Shown here one piece after another: positions 20,551 to 33,200 of a stretch of 64,000 nt of DNA. Position 1 is the first letter of the stretch. Each line of letters begins with the position of its first letter. Made by a program: the position numbers and the translations under genes. This stretch comes from Neoceratodus forsteri (taxonomy: Eukaryota > Chordata > Ceratodontiformes > Ceratodontidae). The DNA lies in NCBI GenBank assembly GCA_016271365.2, contig CM028130.1, positions 470,179,501-470,243,500 of the forward strand, read 5' to 3'. The notes beneath the pieces are model-generated. The model ran no database searches and had not been told where the DNA came from. It saw only the letters and a program-made list of their open reading frames with translations.

Positions 20551-20632
20551 CATTAGAGGTGTAGGATAAGTGCAGCCTTGAGCCTTTGGGAAGTGCAATC
20601 TATTATCTATTAAAAAATTGCCTTGCCTCACT
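20551..20632. repeat. Non-SatB block 1 within the array
   Basis: 'GAGCCTTTGGGAAGTGCAAT' and 'ATTGCCTTGCCTCACTATAG' replace part of a SatB unit. Related blocks occur at 30030, 32055 and 32392 in the same phase. The core resembles the 3' end of L2-type LINEs and SINEs (compare 'CTGAGCTTTGGAAGGGCTCC' at 36090). Confidence 0.75.
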
Positions 20633-23299
20633 ATAGGACAGGGTGCAGGGACAGTGCAAAAAATTGGAACACACATGGGCATATAATAGGACAAGGTACG
20701 GGGACAGTCCCCACACTGGAACACACAAGGGCACACAACAGGACAAGGTGCGGGGCACTGTCTACACTGGAATATACAAAGGCATACAATCAGGCAAGGG
20801 GCAGGGCCCACAATAGAACACATGTGGGCACACAACAGGACAAAATACATGGCAGTGGCAACATTGGAACATATGTGGCACACAATAGGACCAGGTGCAG
20901 GGTCAGTTTCCACACTGGTACACAGACAGACACACAGCAGGACAAGGTAAGAGGTAGTGCCCACACTGGAACACAGGTGAGCACACAAGACAAGGTGCAG
21001 AGACAGTGCTCACATTGGAACATATGCAGACTCACAACAGGACAAGGTACAACAGCAGTGCCCACATGGGAACACACGTGGGCACACAACCGGATAAGTT
21101 ACAGGGACAGCGCCAGCATTGGAACACATGGGCAAACAACAGTTTGAGGTACATGACCAGTGCTCACATGGTAACATATGGGCAAACAACAGTTCAAGGT
21201 ACACGACCAGTGCTCACATTTGAACATGTGGGCAAACAACAGTTCAAGGTACATGAGCAGTGCCCACATTGGAACACATGTGGTGGGCACACAGCAGGAC
21301 AAGGTAAAGGGACCTCGCCCACACTGGAACACACAGGGCACATAACAGGACAAGTTACAGGGACAGCGCCAACACTGGAACATGTGGGCAAACAACTGTT
21401 CAAGGTACATGACCAGTGCTCACACTGGAACATATGGGCAAACAACAGTTCAAAGTACACAACCAGTGCTCACATTGGAACATATGGGTAAACAACAGTT
21501 CAAGGTACATGACCAGTGCTCACATTGGAACATATGGGCAAACAACAGTTCAAGGTACATGACCAATGCTCACATTGGAACGTATGGACAAACAACAGTT
21601 CAAGGTACACGACCAGTGCTCACGTTTGAACATGTGGGCAAACAACAGTTCGAGGTACATGAGCAGTGCCCACATTGGAACCCGTGAGGTGGGCACACAG
21701 CAGGACAAGGTACAGGGACCAAGCCCACATTGGAACACACAAGGCACATAACAGGACAAGATACAGGGACAGTGCCAGCATTGGAACACATGGACAAACA
21801 GCAGTTCAAGGTACATGACCAGTGCTCACATTGCAACACGTGGGCAAACAGAAGTTCAAGGTACATGACCAGTGCTCACATTGGAAAATATGGGCAAACA
21901 ACAGTTCAAGGTACATGACCAGTGCTCACATTAGAACATGTGGGCAAACAACAGTTCAAGGTACATGAGCAGTGCCCACACTGGAACACGTGAGGTGGGC
22001 ACACAGCAGGACAAGGTACAGGGACCATGCCCACACTGGAACACACAAGGCACATAACAGGAGAAGCTGCAGGGGCAGTGTACAAATTGGAACACATAAA
22101 ATCACCCAACATGTAAGGGTACAGGGACAGTGCACACACTAGAACACATGTGGACACATAACAGGCAAGATACAGGGCAGTGCCCCCACTGGAACACACA
22201 CGAGCACATAACCAAACAAGGTACAGGAGAGTGCTCACATCGATACACATGCAGAAATACCATAGGACAAGGTACAGTGCCCACACTGGAACATGCGCTG
22301 GCACAGAACAGGACAAGGTACAGGGACAGTGCCCACAGTTGTGCACAGAACAGGACAAGGTACAGGTGCAGTGCCTCCATTGGAACTTGTGGGCACACAA
22401 TAGGACAAGGTAGAGGGGACAGTGCCCCCATTGGAACACACAGGGGCACATAGCAGGACAAGGTACAGGGGCAGTGCTCACATTTGAACACAGGCAAGCA
22501 CAAAACAGGACCAGGTACAGGGGCAGTTTCCTCACTGGTTACACACAGGCACACAACAGGACAATGTAAAAGGCAATGCCAACATAGGAACACATGTGGG
22601 CACACAAGACAAGGTGCAGAGACAGTGTTCACACTGGAACACATGCTGACACTCAACAGGAAAATGTACAGGAGTAGTGCCAAAACTGGAACAGACACGG
22701 GCACACAACAGTGCCCTCATGGGGTGTGTGTACCCTCATGGATGTGGGTACAGAAAAGTACAAGGTACAGGGACAGCACCCGCATTGGAACACATGCAGG
22801 CACTCACCAGGACCAGGTAAAAGCACAGTTCCAACACTGGGACACAGGTCGGCACACAACAGTTCAAGGTAAATGACCAGTGCCCACATTGGAATGCATG
22901 TGGGCACACAACAGGACAAGGTACAGGCACAATGTCTTCATTGGAACACATGCAGGCACACAACAGGACAAGGTACAGGCTTAGTGTCCTCATTGGAACA
23001 CATGTGGGCACAAAACAGGACATGGTACAGGTGCAGTGCCCTCATTCGAACACATGTGGGCACACAACAGGACAAGGTACAGGCGCAGTGCCTTCATTGG
23101 AACACATGTGAGCACACAACAGGACAAGGTACAGGTGCAGTGCCTTCATTGGAACACATGTGGGCACACAACAGGACAAGGTACAGGTGCAGTGCCCTCA
23201 CTGGAACACATGTGGGCACACAACAGGACAAGGTATAGGTGCAGTGCCCTCACTGGAACAAATGTGGGCACACAACAGGACAAGATACAGGTGTAATGC
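20633..23299. repeat. SatB minisatellite, block 3
   Basis: About 50 units. From about 21110 to 21970 many units are a variant with 'AAACAACAGTTCAAGGTACA' and 'TGACCAGTGCTCACATTGGA', arranged partly in a higher-order pattern together with 'GGTGGGCACACAGCAGGACA' units. From 22870 to 23290 the units are very homogeneous (52-bp spacing exact, few differences), the youngest-looking part of the array. Confidence 0.95.
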
Positions 23300-23976
23300 A
23301 AAAGGAAAACTGTCCTGGTGGGAAACAGTAGACAGAACATTCAGGTGTGTAGCTGTTTCTAGAGAAGCATGCCTACTTTAGACAAAGGGTGGTAGACCAC
23401 TCTTGGGCAAAGACAATGCCTCAACACAAACAGCCTTTTCTCAGTTCTTCTTTACCACTACGTTTTGCCAAAAATGTTCTGGCTTCTTCTGGGAACAATC
23501 TACAGTTTTCAATACAGACACTAAATACCATTTAAAGTCAAAATATTGGATCAAGTTGATAAATAACTTCTGCTCATATACATATTTGTATCTTAACATA
23601 CCTATGTCTGTCTTCAAAACTCCTTAACTAGTAGAGATGCATTCATATTTTTTAATTGTTTTAGCTGTTAAGAAAATGACAAAATAAGTGCCATATTATG
23701 TTCTGTACTATAAGTACAATCATTCCAAAAGCCACAACATTGCACCACATGCCACCAGTCTTATAAGTGCAATACTAAATATTGATACAGCCACTGTGTT
23801 ACAAATCTATGGCTTGTCCACCAGAACCCAAGAAAATATAAATCTTTTGTCATCTGTAGAAGACAACGTTTTCCTTCATGTATAATATCCACCAATAACT
23901 TTTATGTGTAAGACTCAAAACAGGCTCACTTGTAATCTCTTCACTTGAAGTTGTGCATATTTAAGCCTGTAAAGAT
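23300..23976. other. Unassigned insertion sequence in SatB
   Basis: First part of a 2.85-kb block that interrupts SatB (23300-26147). AT-rich, no supported coding frame or repeat. Confidence 0.4.
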
Positions 23977-24113
23977 ATAGACCCCCATATTCAGAGGTGG
24001 CAAGCTGCGCCAAGCAAGCGATAATGCCGCATGATGAATAGCGCAGGCACAGGAAATGGAGATATTCAGACAGAACGCAGGCCAAAGCACCTGCATAATC
24101 CAGACTGAATATG
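23977..24113. mobile_element. Short TIR element with ATATTCA ends
   Basis: Ends 'CCCCCATATTCAGAGGTGG' and 'CCAGACTGAATATGG' are roughly inverted, and 'GAGATATTCAGACAGAACGC' lies inside. The GATATTCA words recall the termini of the larger element at 40656-42515, so it may be a small relative. Its right end coincides with the 3' end of the CR1 copy. Confidence 0.5.
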
Positions 24114-25372
24114 GAACATATGAACATATGAAATGCCAGCAGAAATAGGCCACACGGTCTATTAAGTATGCTCGATTGTGCAGCTAGCCCCTCAACTTGC
24201 AGCTGCCTCTCCCTTCCTCCCCCTTCCCACAGCCATTTCCCCCCTCACTGTGTCCAAACCCTTCTTGTAGCAGCCCACCATCTTACAGGAAACCACATCC
24301 TCAGGTACAGTGTTCCACTTGCCCACCACCCTCTCTGTGAAATAATGTCTCCTGATTTCCCTCCTGAAGTTCCCCCTTCCAACTTCAGTTGGTGCCCTCT
24401 AGTATCCCTCCCCCTTCTGATCCAGAATATCTCTCCTGCATCCATTTGTTTATCCCCTTCAGATACTTAAAGGTCTCGATCATGTCTCCCCTATCCCTCT
24501 TCTCCTCCAAGGAATACATGTTAAGCCTGTTCAGCCTTTCTTTGTAAGAATTCCCCTCCAAACCCTGGATCATCTTAATCGCTCTGTGTTGCACCCCTTC
24601 CAACAGCCTGATGTCTTCCTTCAGGAATGGGCGCCAGTACTGCATGCAGCATTCCAGGTGAGGTTTGACCAGTGACCTGTACAAGGCAAGGATCACCTCC
24701 CTACTTCTAGAGGAGATCCCCCTTGCTATACAGCCCAGCATCTTATTGGCTTTGGCTGCTGCTCTGCTGCACTGAGCAGAGTTGTTCATATTCCCTGTTA
24801 TAATCACCCCAGGTCCTTTTCCTCCTCAGTGTTCCCCAACTGTACCCCTCCCAGCTGGTAGCTCCTCCTCTGGTTCTTAACTCCGAAGTGCAGTACTTTG
24901 CACTTCTTGGCACTGAACCCCAACTGCCATGTTTCTGACCACTCCTGTAGTTTATTCAGGTCTCCCTGCAGTCTCCTCCACCCCTCGATGTCATCCATCA
25001 CAGGTCCCATCTTGGTATCGTCTGTGAACAGACTTATCTTACTCTGGGGTCCCAAGTGAGATATCTGCTATCAATATCCCAAACAGCACTGGTCCCAGTA
25101 CTGATCCCTGTGTCACGCCGCTTGTTACCGCCCCTGGTGATGAGAGTTTTCCCTCCACCACCACCCTTTGCCGCCTGCCCCTGAGCCAATTAGTGATCCA
25201 TTTGACCATCTTAGTACCCACCCCAATATATTCTAGCTTCCCCTCTAGCCTCCCATGTGGCACGAAATCAAAGACCTTGCTGAAGTCCAATTACAGGACA
25301 TAAACTGCATGACCCCTGTCTAGTTCCCTGGTCACCCAATCGTAGTACTTAATCAGGCTGAACAAGGGAAAT
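24114..25372 (-). mobile_element. CR1-family LINE, 5'-truncated, in SatB
   Basis: The 3' end on the plus strand is 'GAACATATGAACATATGAAA', an octamer-type CR1 end. The body is the distal half of ORF2 on the minus strand. Truncated at about 25372 within the RT. Confidence 0.88.
24160..25372 (-). pseudogene. CR1 ORF2 distal half
   Basis: Reading down the minus strand: 'YYDWVTRELDRGHAVYV', stop, 'LDFSKVFDFVPHGRLEGKLE', 'WITNWLRGRRQRVVVEGK', '[20 protein letters not shown]' (PQGSVLGP motif with P to T), 'SLFTDDTKMGPVMDD' (active-site box where xADD reads TDD), 'WQLGFSAKKCKVLHFG', then 'RSREVILALYRSLVKPHLEC' and 'LLEGVQHRAIKMIQGLE'. The last part is frame-shifted ('YFTERVVGKWNTVPEDVV'). Several stops and frame changes; not active. 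Confidence 0.87.
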
Positions 25373-26055
25373 GCCTGATATTTTAAACTTTTGGTTTTTT
25401 ACCTTTGATGTAATTTGTTCTCTGGTTGTGGGGAAGTGTTTAGTTTTTGTCCGGCAGGGCACTTTAAAGAGCTGGTGCTGCTGCAGGAGTAGGCTTACTG
25501 GCATAAGTGGGGGTGTTGTTTTGTCCAGCAGGGTGGAAAGGTGAATCGGGGGGCTTGACTGGGGAGAGCAGCAGGAGCACAATGGAGCATGGAGCACTGC
25601 TGGTGTGGGAGTGGCTACAGCACCAGGAAGGATAGAGGGGAAGGGAGAAGGGCTGAGGGACTCATGACGTAGGGGCTGGGATTGACTGAATCCCATGAGA
25701 GCCAGGTACGGGCCCTGATCCCTCCCTCCCCCAAATAGTACAGCTTTATTGGGGAGTGTGGTTCGGCTACTGGTGGCTCCTACATTGCTCTTGGCTTACT
25801 ACTGGTGGAGAGCATGGCCAGGGCAGACTCTAAGGTTCCCAGTTTATCAGGGAAAACACTGAGCACCTGGGAGTGTATCCTTGCAAGGGAGTACTGGTAG
25901 TCAGAGGAGAGGACACAGTACATAAGAGCAAGGTACATTTGTGGGGCTCAGCAACTGAGGAGGACTAGGGCAGCACTAACCTAAGTAGGGCAGTGCGGGG
26001 GTTGTAGCACCCCACATATCCAGAAATCCCATCGCTGGTTTTGTGGTAGCCTGCA
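25373..26055. other. Unassigned insertion sequence in SatB
   Basis: G-rich on the plus strand with no recognisable domain. The minus-strand ORF at 25349-25696 is Ser/Pro-rich and not recognised. Confidence 0.35.
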
Positions 26056-26093
26056 AGTGTATATCGCCAAATTGCTTTTTGGCGATATACACT
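26056..26093. repeat. Perfect 15-bp hairpin
   Basis: 'AGTGTATATCGCCAA' (26056-26070) and 'TTGGCGATATACACT' (26079-26093) with an 8-nt loop. It lies 55 bp inside the right edge of the insertion and is followed by 'AATAGCGACTGCC', so it may be the subterminal part of a DNA element. Confidence 0.8.
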
Positions 26094-26147
26094 CAACATA
26101 ATAGCGACTGCCATAATGCGTTTGCTTTTATGACATAGAACCAGGCA

Positions 26148-29100
26148 AACAATAGGACAAGGTACAGGGACAGTGCCTTCACTGGAACACATCTGGGCAC
26201 ACAACAGGACAAGGTACAGATGCAGTGCCCACACTGGAACACACAAGGGTACAAAACAGGACAAGGTACAAGGGCAGTGGGCACACTGGACCATGTTCAT
26301 GCACCCAGAAGGACAGGGTAGTGGCACAATGCCCACATTGGTACATATGCAGTCACACAACAGGACAAGGTGAAGGGTACACACATGGGCACACAACAGA
26401 ATAAAGGTGCTGGGGCAGTGCACACACAGGCACACAGCAGGACAAGGTATAGGGGTAGTGAACACATTGGAGAACATGTGGACACAAAACAGGATAAAAT
26501 GCAGGGACAGTGTACATACTGGAGCACACATAGGCACATAACAGGACAAGGTGCAGGGACAGTGTCCACATTAGAATACACAGGTACACAAGAGGACAGG
26601 GTACAAGAGTAGTGCCCACACTGGAGCACATGTGGGCACACAAGAGCACAAGATACAAGGGCAGTGCCCACATTGTAACACACATGTGCACACAACACGA
26701 CAAGCTACTGGGGCAGTGCCCACAATCGAACACACATGAGCACACAATAGGACAAGGTACAGGGGCATTACTGACACTGGTACACATGTGGGCACACAAC
26801 AGGACAAGCTACAGGGGCATTGCCCACACTGGAACACACAAGGGCACACAACATGACAAGCTATAGGAGCAGTGCCCACACTGGAACACATGGAGGCACA
26901 CAAACAGGAAAAGGTGAAGGGACAGTACCTACATTGAAACACACATGGGCAAGAACAGGACAAGGTGCAGGGACAATACCCACACTGCAACAGACAAGGA
27001 CACACTATAGGATAAAGTGCTCTTTCTGGAATACATGAGGGCACACAATGGGACAAGGTACAGGTGCAATGTTGACACAGGAACATATCCAGGCACACAG
27101 TATGACAAGGAACTGGAGCAGTGCCCACACTGCAACATAAGCAGGTACACAACAGAACAAGGTGCAGGAACAGTGGCCACATTGGAACATACATGGGCAC
27201 ATATACAGAACAAGGTGCAGGGACAGTTCCCATGCTGGAACACACATGGGCACACAACAGGGCAAGGTTCAGGAGCAGTGGGAACACTAGACTACACTTG
27301 GGCACACAGCAGAACAGGGTAGTGAGACAATGCCCACATTGCTACAAACACAGGCACACACTAGAACAAAGTGCAGGGAACACAAATGGGCACACAAGAG
27401 GACAAGGTAAGAGGCCATGCCCACTTTGGAACACACATGGCTACACAACAGGTCAAGGTACATGGACAGTACCCACATTGTAACACACCCAGGCACACAA
27501 TAGGACAAGGTGAAGGGCAGTTCCCACATTGGAACACACATGAGCACACAACAGAACACGGTACTGGAGACGTGCCTACAATGAAACACACGCTTGTACA
27601 CAATAGGACAAGGTGCAGGGGCAGTTCCCACATTGGTACACATGCAGGCATAAAATAGGACAAGAAAAGTGGCAGTGGACTCATTGAAACACACAATGAG
27701 CATGCAACAAGATAAGGTACAGGGGCAGTGCCCACAATGGAACACATGTTGGAACACAACAGGACAATGTACAAGGGCAGTTCCCAGATTGGTACACATG
27801 TGGGTGCACAACAGAACAAGATAATGGGCAGTGCCCACACTGGAACACATGTATGCAAACAACATGACAAGGTATGGGGCAGTGCCCACATTGGGACACA
27901 TGTGGGCACAGAAAATGACAATGTAAAGCGGCAGTACACATATTGGAGCTCACATGGACATACAACAAGACAAGGTACAGGGGCTGTGGTCAAATTGGAA
28001 TATCCATGGGAACACAACAAAGCAAGCTACAGGGACAGTGCCCACACTGGAACACATGCAGGAATACAACATGACAAGGTCCAGGGGCAGTGTGCATACT
28101 GGAACACACGTGGGCACACAGAAGGTCAGTGTACAGGGGCAGTACCCACACTGAAACACATGCAGGTATATAACAGTACAAGGTGCAGGGGCAGTACCCA
28201 CACTGGAGCACATGTGGCACACAACAGGACATGGAACAGGGGCAGTGCCCACATGGGACACATGCATGCACACAACAGGACAAGGGGACAAGAGCAGTGC
28301 CCACATTGGAGCACATGTGGGCACACAATAGGAAAAGCTACAGGGCAGTGCCTATGCTGGAGCACATGCTGGCACACAACAGGACAAGGTACAGAGCAGC
28401 AAGCACATTGGTACACATGCGTGAACACCACAGCACTGGGTGTAGTGGCAGTGCCCACACTGGAACACAGGTGGGCACAGAACAGGACAAAGAACAGAGG
28501 TACTGCCCACATTGGAACACTTGTGGGCACACAACAGGACAAGGTAGAGTGGCACTGTCCACATTGGAACACATATGGGCACACAACAGGACAAGGTGCA
28601 GGAAAACTGCCCATATTGGAACACAGATGGGGAATCATAGCACAAGGTACAAGGGCAGTACCCACATTGAAATACACATGGGCACACAACAGGACAAGGT
28701 TCAAGGACAGTGCCCACATTGGAACAGACATGGGCACACAACAGGACAAGGTACAGGGACAGTGCCTACATTACAAAACAGGCAGGCACACAATGGGCAC
28801 GGTTCAGGGGCAGAGCCCATACTGGAACGCATTCAGGCACACACTAAGACAAGGTAGAGGGACAGTGCCCACATTGGAACACACATAGTTGCATAACAGG
28901 ACAAGGTACAGGGACAGTGCCCACACTGGAACAGATGCAGGTGCACAACATGACAAGGTACAGGGACACTGTAAACATTGGAATATACACGGGCACACAA
29001 ACGGACAAGGTGAAGGGACAGTGCCCATACTGAAACACAGATAGGAACATAATAGGACAGGGTACAGGAACAGTGCTTACACTGGAACACATATCGGCAT

Positions 29101-30029
29101 ACAATAGGAAAAGGTACAGGGACAGTGTTCAAATTGGAACACACTCAGGCACACAGCAGGGCAAGATACAGTGACAGATCCTACACTGGGATACTCACTG
29201 GCACACAAGAGGATAAGGTACAGGGACAGTGCCCACAGTGCAACATACATAGAAACAAGACAGGACAAGGTGCAGGGTCAGTGCCCACTTTGGAACATAC
29301 ACAAGCAAATATATAGGAGACGGTGCCGGACAGTTTCTGTAATGAAACACATGCGGGAACACAATAGGACAAGGTGGGGGGGGGTGGTGCTTATATTGGA
29401 GTGAATGTGGGCACACAATCGGACAAGGTGCAGGGGCAGTTTCCACATTGATACACACACAGGCACACAACAGGACAAGGTAAGAGGCAGTGCCTACACT
29501 GGAACACATGTAGGCACACAATAAGACTAGGTGCAGGGGCAGTTCCCACATTGAAAAACACTCAGGCACACAACAGGACAAAGTACAGGGGCAGTGCCCA
29601 CATTGGAACACATGCAGGCACTCAACAGGACAAGGTACAAGAGCAGTGCACACACTAGAACACATAAAGCACACAGCAGGACAATTTACTTGGGCAGCAC
29701 CCACACTGGAACACACAAGACACTCAACAGGACAAGGTACAAGAGCAGCGCACACACTAGAACACATAAGGCACACAGCAGGACAATTTACTTGGGCAGC
29801 ACCCACACTGGAACACACAAGGCACACAGCAGGACAAGGTACAAGAGCAGTGCACCCATTGGAACACATGTGGGCACACAACAGGACAAGGTAAAGAGCC
29901 GCACCACATCGGAACATATGCAGAAACACCATAGGACAAGGTGCAGGGGAGTGCCCAAACTGGAATGCACACTGGCACACAACAGGACAAGGTACAGGGA
30001 CAGTGTCTGTTCTGGAACACACACAGGCA
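26148..30029. repeat. SatB minisatellite, block 4
   Basis: About 74 units of the 52-bp repeat with moderate divergence. The longest forward spurious ORF of the window (386 codons, 27728-28888) lies here; its translation cycles through three peptide phases every 52 residues. Confidence 0.95.
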
Positions 30030-30119
30030 TGCTGGGGTGCAGAGTGAGTGCAGCCCTGTGGTTTTGGGAAAGGATGCTGTATAAAACAAATTCCTTACTG
30101 TGCCTTGCCTTGCCCCACT
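30030..30119. repeat. Non-SatB block 2 within the array
   Basis: Starts 'GCTGGGGTGCAGAGTGAGTG' and ends 'TTGCCTTGCCCCACTGTAGG'. Same kind and same insertion phase as the blocks at 20551, 32055 and 32392. Confidence 0.8.
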
Positions 30120-32054
30120 GTAGGACACGATGCAGGGACAGTGCTCTCACTGGAACACATGTGGGCACACAATACGACAAGGAACAGGTGCAGTGCCCAC
30201 ATTGGAACATGGGGACACACAACAGGACAAGGTCCAGGAGCAGTGCCCACACTGGAACACAGGCAGGCACCCAATTGGATAAGGCACAGAGGCAGTTCCC
30301 ACATTTGAACAACATGCAGCATACAACAAGACAAGGTATGGGGAAGTGCCCACACTGGAACACAGGTAGACACATAATAGGATGAGGTGCGGGGCAGTTT
30401 CCACACTGGTACACACATAGGCATACAACAGGACAAGTTATAAGGCAGTGCCAACACTGGAACGCAAGCAGGGACACAAGAAAAGGTGCAGAGACAGTGC
30501 TCACATTGGAACACATGCGGCCACACAACAGGAAAAGGTACAGGAATAGTGCCAACACTGGAACACATGCAGGCATAAAACAGGACAAGGTACAACAGCA
30601 GTATCAATATGGGAACAACAGGACAAAGTACAGGGACAGCGCCCGCACTGGAACACATGTGGGCACACACCAGGATAAGAAACAGGGACAGTACCACATT
30701 GGAACACATGCAGGCATATACCAAGACAAGGTTCAGGGGCAGGGCCCACAGTGGAACACATATGGACATACGACAGTTCATGGTACGTGGCCAGTGCACA
30801 GAATGGAACACAGGTGGGCACAACAGGACAGGGTACAGGGACATCGCCTGCATTAGAACACATGCGGGCACACACCCGCACAAGGTACAGGGGCAGCGCC
30901 ATATTGGAACACATGCAGGCACACACCAGGACAGGTACAGGGGCAGGGCCCACACTGGAACACATGTGAACATACACCAGGACAAGTTACAGGGGCAGGG
31001 CCCACACTGAAACACATGTGGACATACGACAGTTCATGGTATGTGGCCAGTGCCCAGACTGGAACACAGGTGGGCACACAACATGACTGGGTACAGGGAC
31101 AGCGCCCGCATTAGAACACATGCGGGCACACACCAGTACAAGTTGCAGGGGCAGTGCCATATTGGAACACATGCGGGCACACACCAGGACAAGGTACAGG
31201 TGCAGGGCCCACATTGGAACACATGTGGGCATACACCAGGGCAAGGTACAGGGGCAGGGCCCACACTGGAACACACGTGGGCATATACCAGGACAAGGTA
31301 CAGGGGAAGGGCCCACAGTGGAACACATGTGGACATACGACAGTTCATGGTACGTGGCCAGTGCCAAGAATGGAACACAGGTGGGCACACAACAGGTCAG
31401 GGTGCAGGGACAGTGCCCGCATTGGAACACATGCAGGCACACATCAGCAGAAGGTACAGGGGCAGCGCCATATTGAAACACATGTGGGCACACACCAGGA
31501 CAAGATACAGGTGCAGGGCCCACATTGGAACACATGCGGGTATACACCAAGACAAGGTACAGGGGCAGGGCCCACATTGGAGCTCATGCAGACACACACC
31601 AGGAAAAGGTACAGGGACCACACTGGAACACATTTGGGCACACACCAGGACAAGGTACAGGGGTAGGGCCCATACTGGAACCCATGCGGGCACACAACAG
31701 TTCAAGGTACATGTCCAGTGCCCAGACTGGAACACAGGTGGGCACGCAATAGGACAAGGTACAGAGGCAGTGCCCCACTACAACACATGCAGGCACACAA
31801 CCATTCAAGGTACAGGCCCAGTGCCCTCATTTGAACCCATGTGGGCACACAACAGGACAAGGTATAGGTGTAGTGCTCACATTACAACACAGGCAGGCAC
31901 ACAACAGGACAATGTTCAGGGGCCACGCCCATACTTGAGGACATGTGGCACACAAAAAGACAAGCTTCAGGGACAATGTACAAATTGGAACACATGCAGG
32001 CACACAACTTGTCAGGGTATGGGACAGTGACCACACTGGAACACACAAGGGCAT
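30120..32054. repeat. SatB minisatellite, block 5
   Basis: About 37 units. Between 30600 and 31700 a variant with 'GGGCACACACCAGGACAAGG' and 'GGGGCAGGGCCCACACTGGA' dominates, and a several-unit block with 'GACATACGACAGTTCATGGT' recurs at about 30768, 31021 and 31331, a higher-order repeat of roughly 250-310 bp. Confidence 0.95.
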
Positions 32055-32142
32055 ACTGTGGTGAGGGGGTGCATTCCTGAACCTTTAGGAAAGGGCGCTC
32101 TATAAGAAAAACTGCCTTGTGTTGTGTTGCCTTTCCCCAATA
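32055..32142. repeat. Non-SatB block 3 within the array
   Basis: 'CTGAACCTTTAGGAAAGGGC' and 'GCTCTATAAGAAAAACTGCC'. Third member of the in-phase block family. Confidence 0.8.
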
Positions 32143-32391
32143 TAGGACAAGGTATAGGGACAGTGCCCACCTTGGAACACATGTGGTCACACAATACGAC
32201 AAGGTACAGGAGCAGTGCCCACATGGGAACACATGGCCACACAATGGGACAAAGCACAGGGACAGTACCCACATTGGAACATATGCAGGCACATTACAGG
32301 ACAAGGTACGGGGCAGTACCCACATTTGAACACATGTGGGAACACATGTCAGGGTATAGGGCAGTGCCCACACTAGAACACACACGGGCAC
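32143..32391. repeat. SatB minisatellite, block 6
   Basis: About five units between two in-phase non-SatB blocks. Confidence 0.9.
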
Positions 32392-32480
32392 ACTGGGGTG
32401 TAGGAGGTGCATCCCTGAGCCTTTGGGAAAAGGTGCAGTATAGAAAAAATTGCCTTGTGTTGCCTTGTCTTGCCCCACTA
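32392..32480. repeat. Non-SatB block 4 within the array
   Basis: 'CCCTGAGCCTTTGGGAAAAG' and 'TTGTCTTGCCCCACTATAGG'. Fourth member; closest to block 3, about 340 bp away. Confidence 0.8.
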
Positions 32481-33059
32481 TAGGACAGGGTGTAGGTATA
32501 GGGGCAGTGCCCACATTGGAACATGCAGCCACACAATAGGACATGGTACAGGGGCAGTGCCTACATTAGAACACATGCAGGCACACAACAGGAAAAAGTA
32601 CAGGGGTAAACCCACCTTTGACACACTTGGGCACACAACAGGACAAGGTACAGAGGCAGTATGAACATTGGAACACATGCAGACACACAACAGGAAAAAG
32701 TACAGGGGTAGTGCCCACATTGGACCACTCAAGCGCACAAAACAGGACAAGGTACAAGGGCAGTGCCCACATAGTACTGCAAATGGGCACAAAACAGGAC
32801 AAGGTACAGGGGCAGTGTCCACATTGGAATACACCAGGGCACACAATAGGACAAGGCACAGGACAGTGCCCACATTGGAACACACACAGGCACACAATAG
32901 GACAAGATAAGGAGCTGTGCCCACATTGGATCATATGTGGGGTCTCAACCAGAAAAGATACAGGGGCAGTACCCACACTGAAATGCACAGGGGCACACAA
33001 CAGTACAAGGTAATGGGGCAGTGCCAACACTGGAATACACACAGGCAAACAACAGGACA
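32481..33059. repeat. SatB minisatellite, block 7
   Basis: About eleven units ending at 'CAACAGGACA', where the TIR element at 33060 is inserted. Confidence 0.92.
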
Positions 33060-33200
33060 GGATGGTATCCGGTTAAAATAGCGCAAAAGGAATAGGGCGG
33101 TACAAAACCACACTGTGAAAATAGCGTTTGTGAAAACAGTGACAGGGAAAGTATAGTGCAGACATAGCAACGCTATGCATGGTTTTGGGTCTAACATCGC

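Noticed and set aside
27728..28888. 386-codon plus-strand ORF, and similar long ORFs on both strands through 18.3-39.3 kb, as protein genes
   Set aside because: They are translations of the SatB unit, which lacks stops in all six frames. Overlapping ORFs on both strands have the same 52-residue periodicity and no start, splice or domain context.
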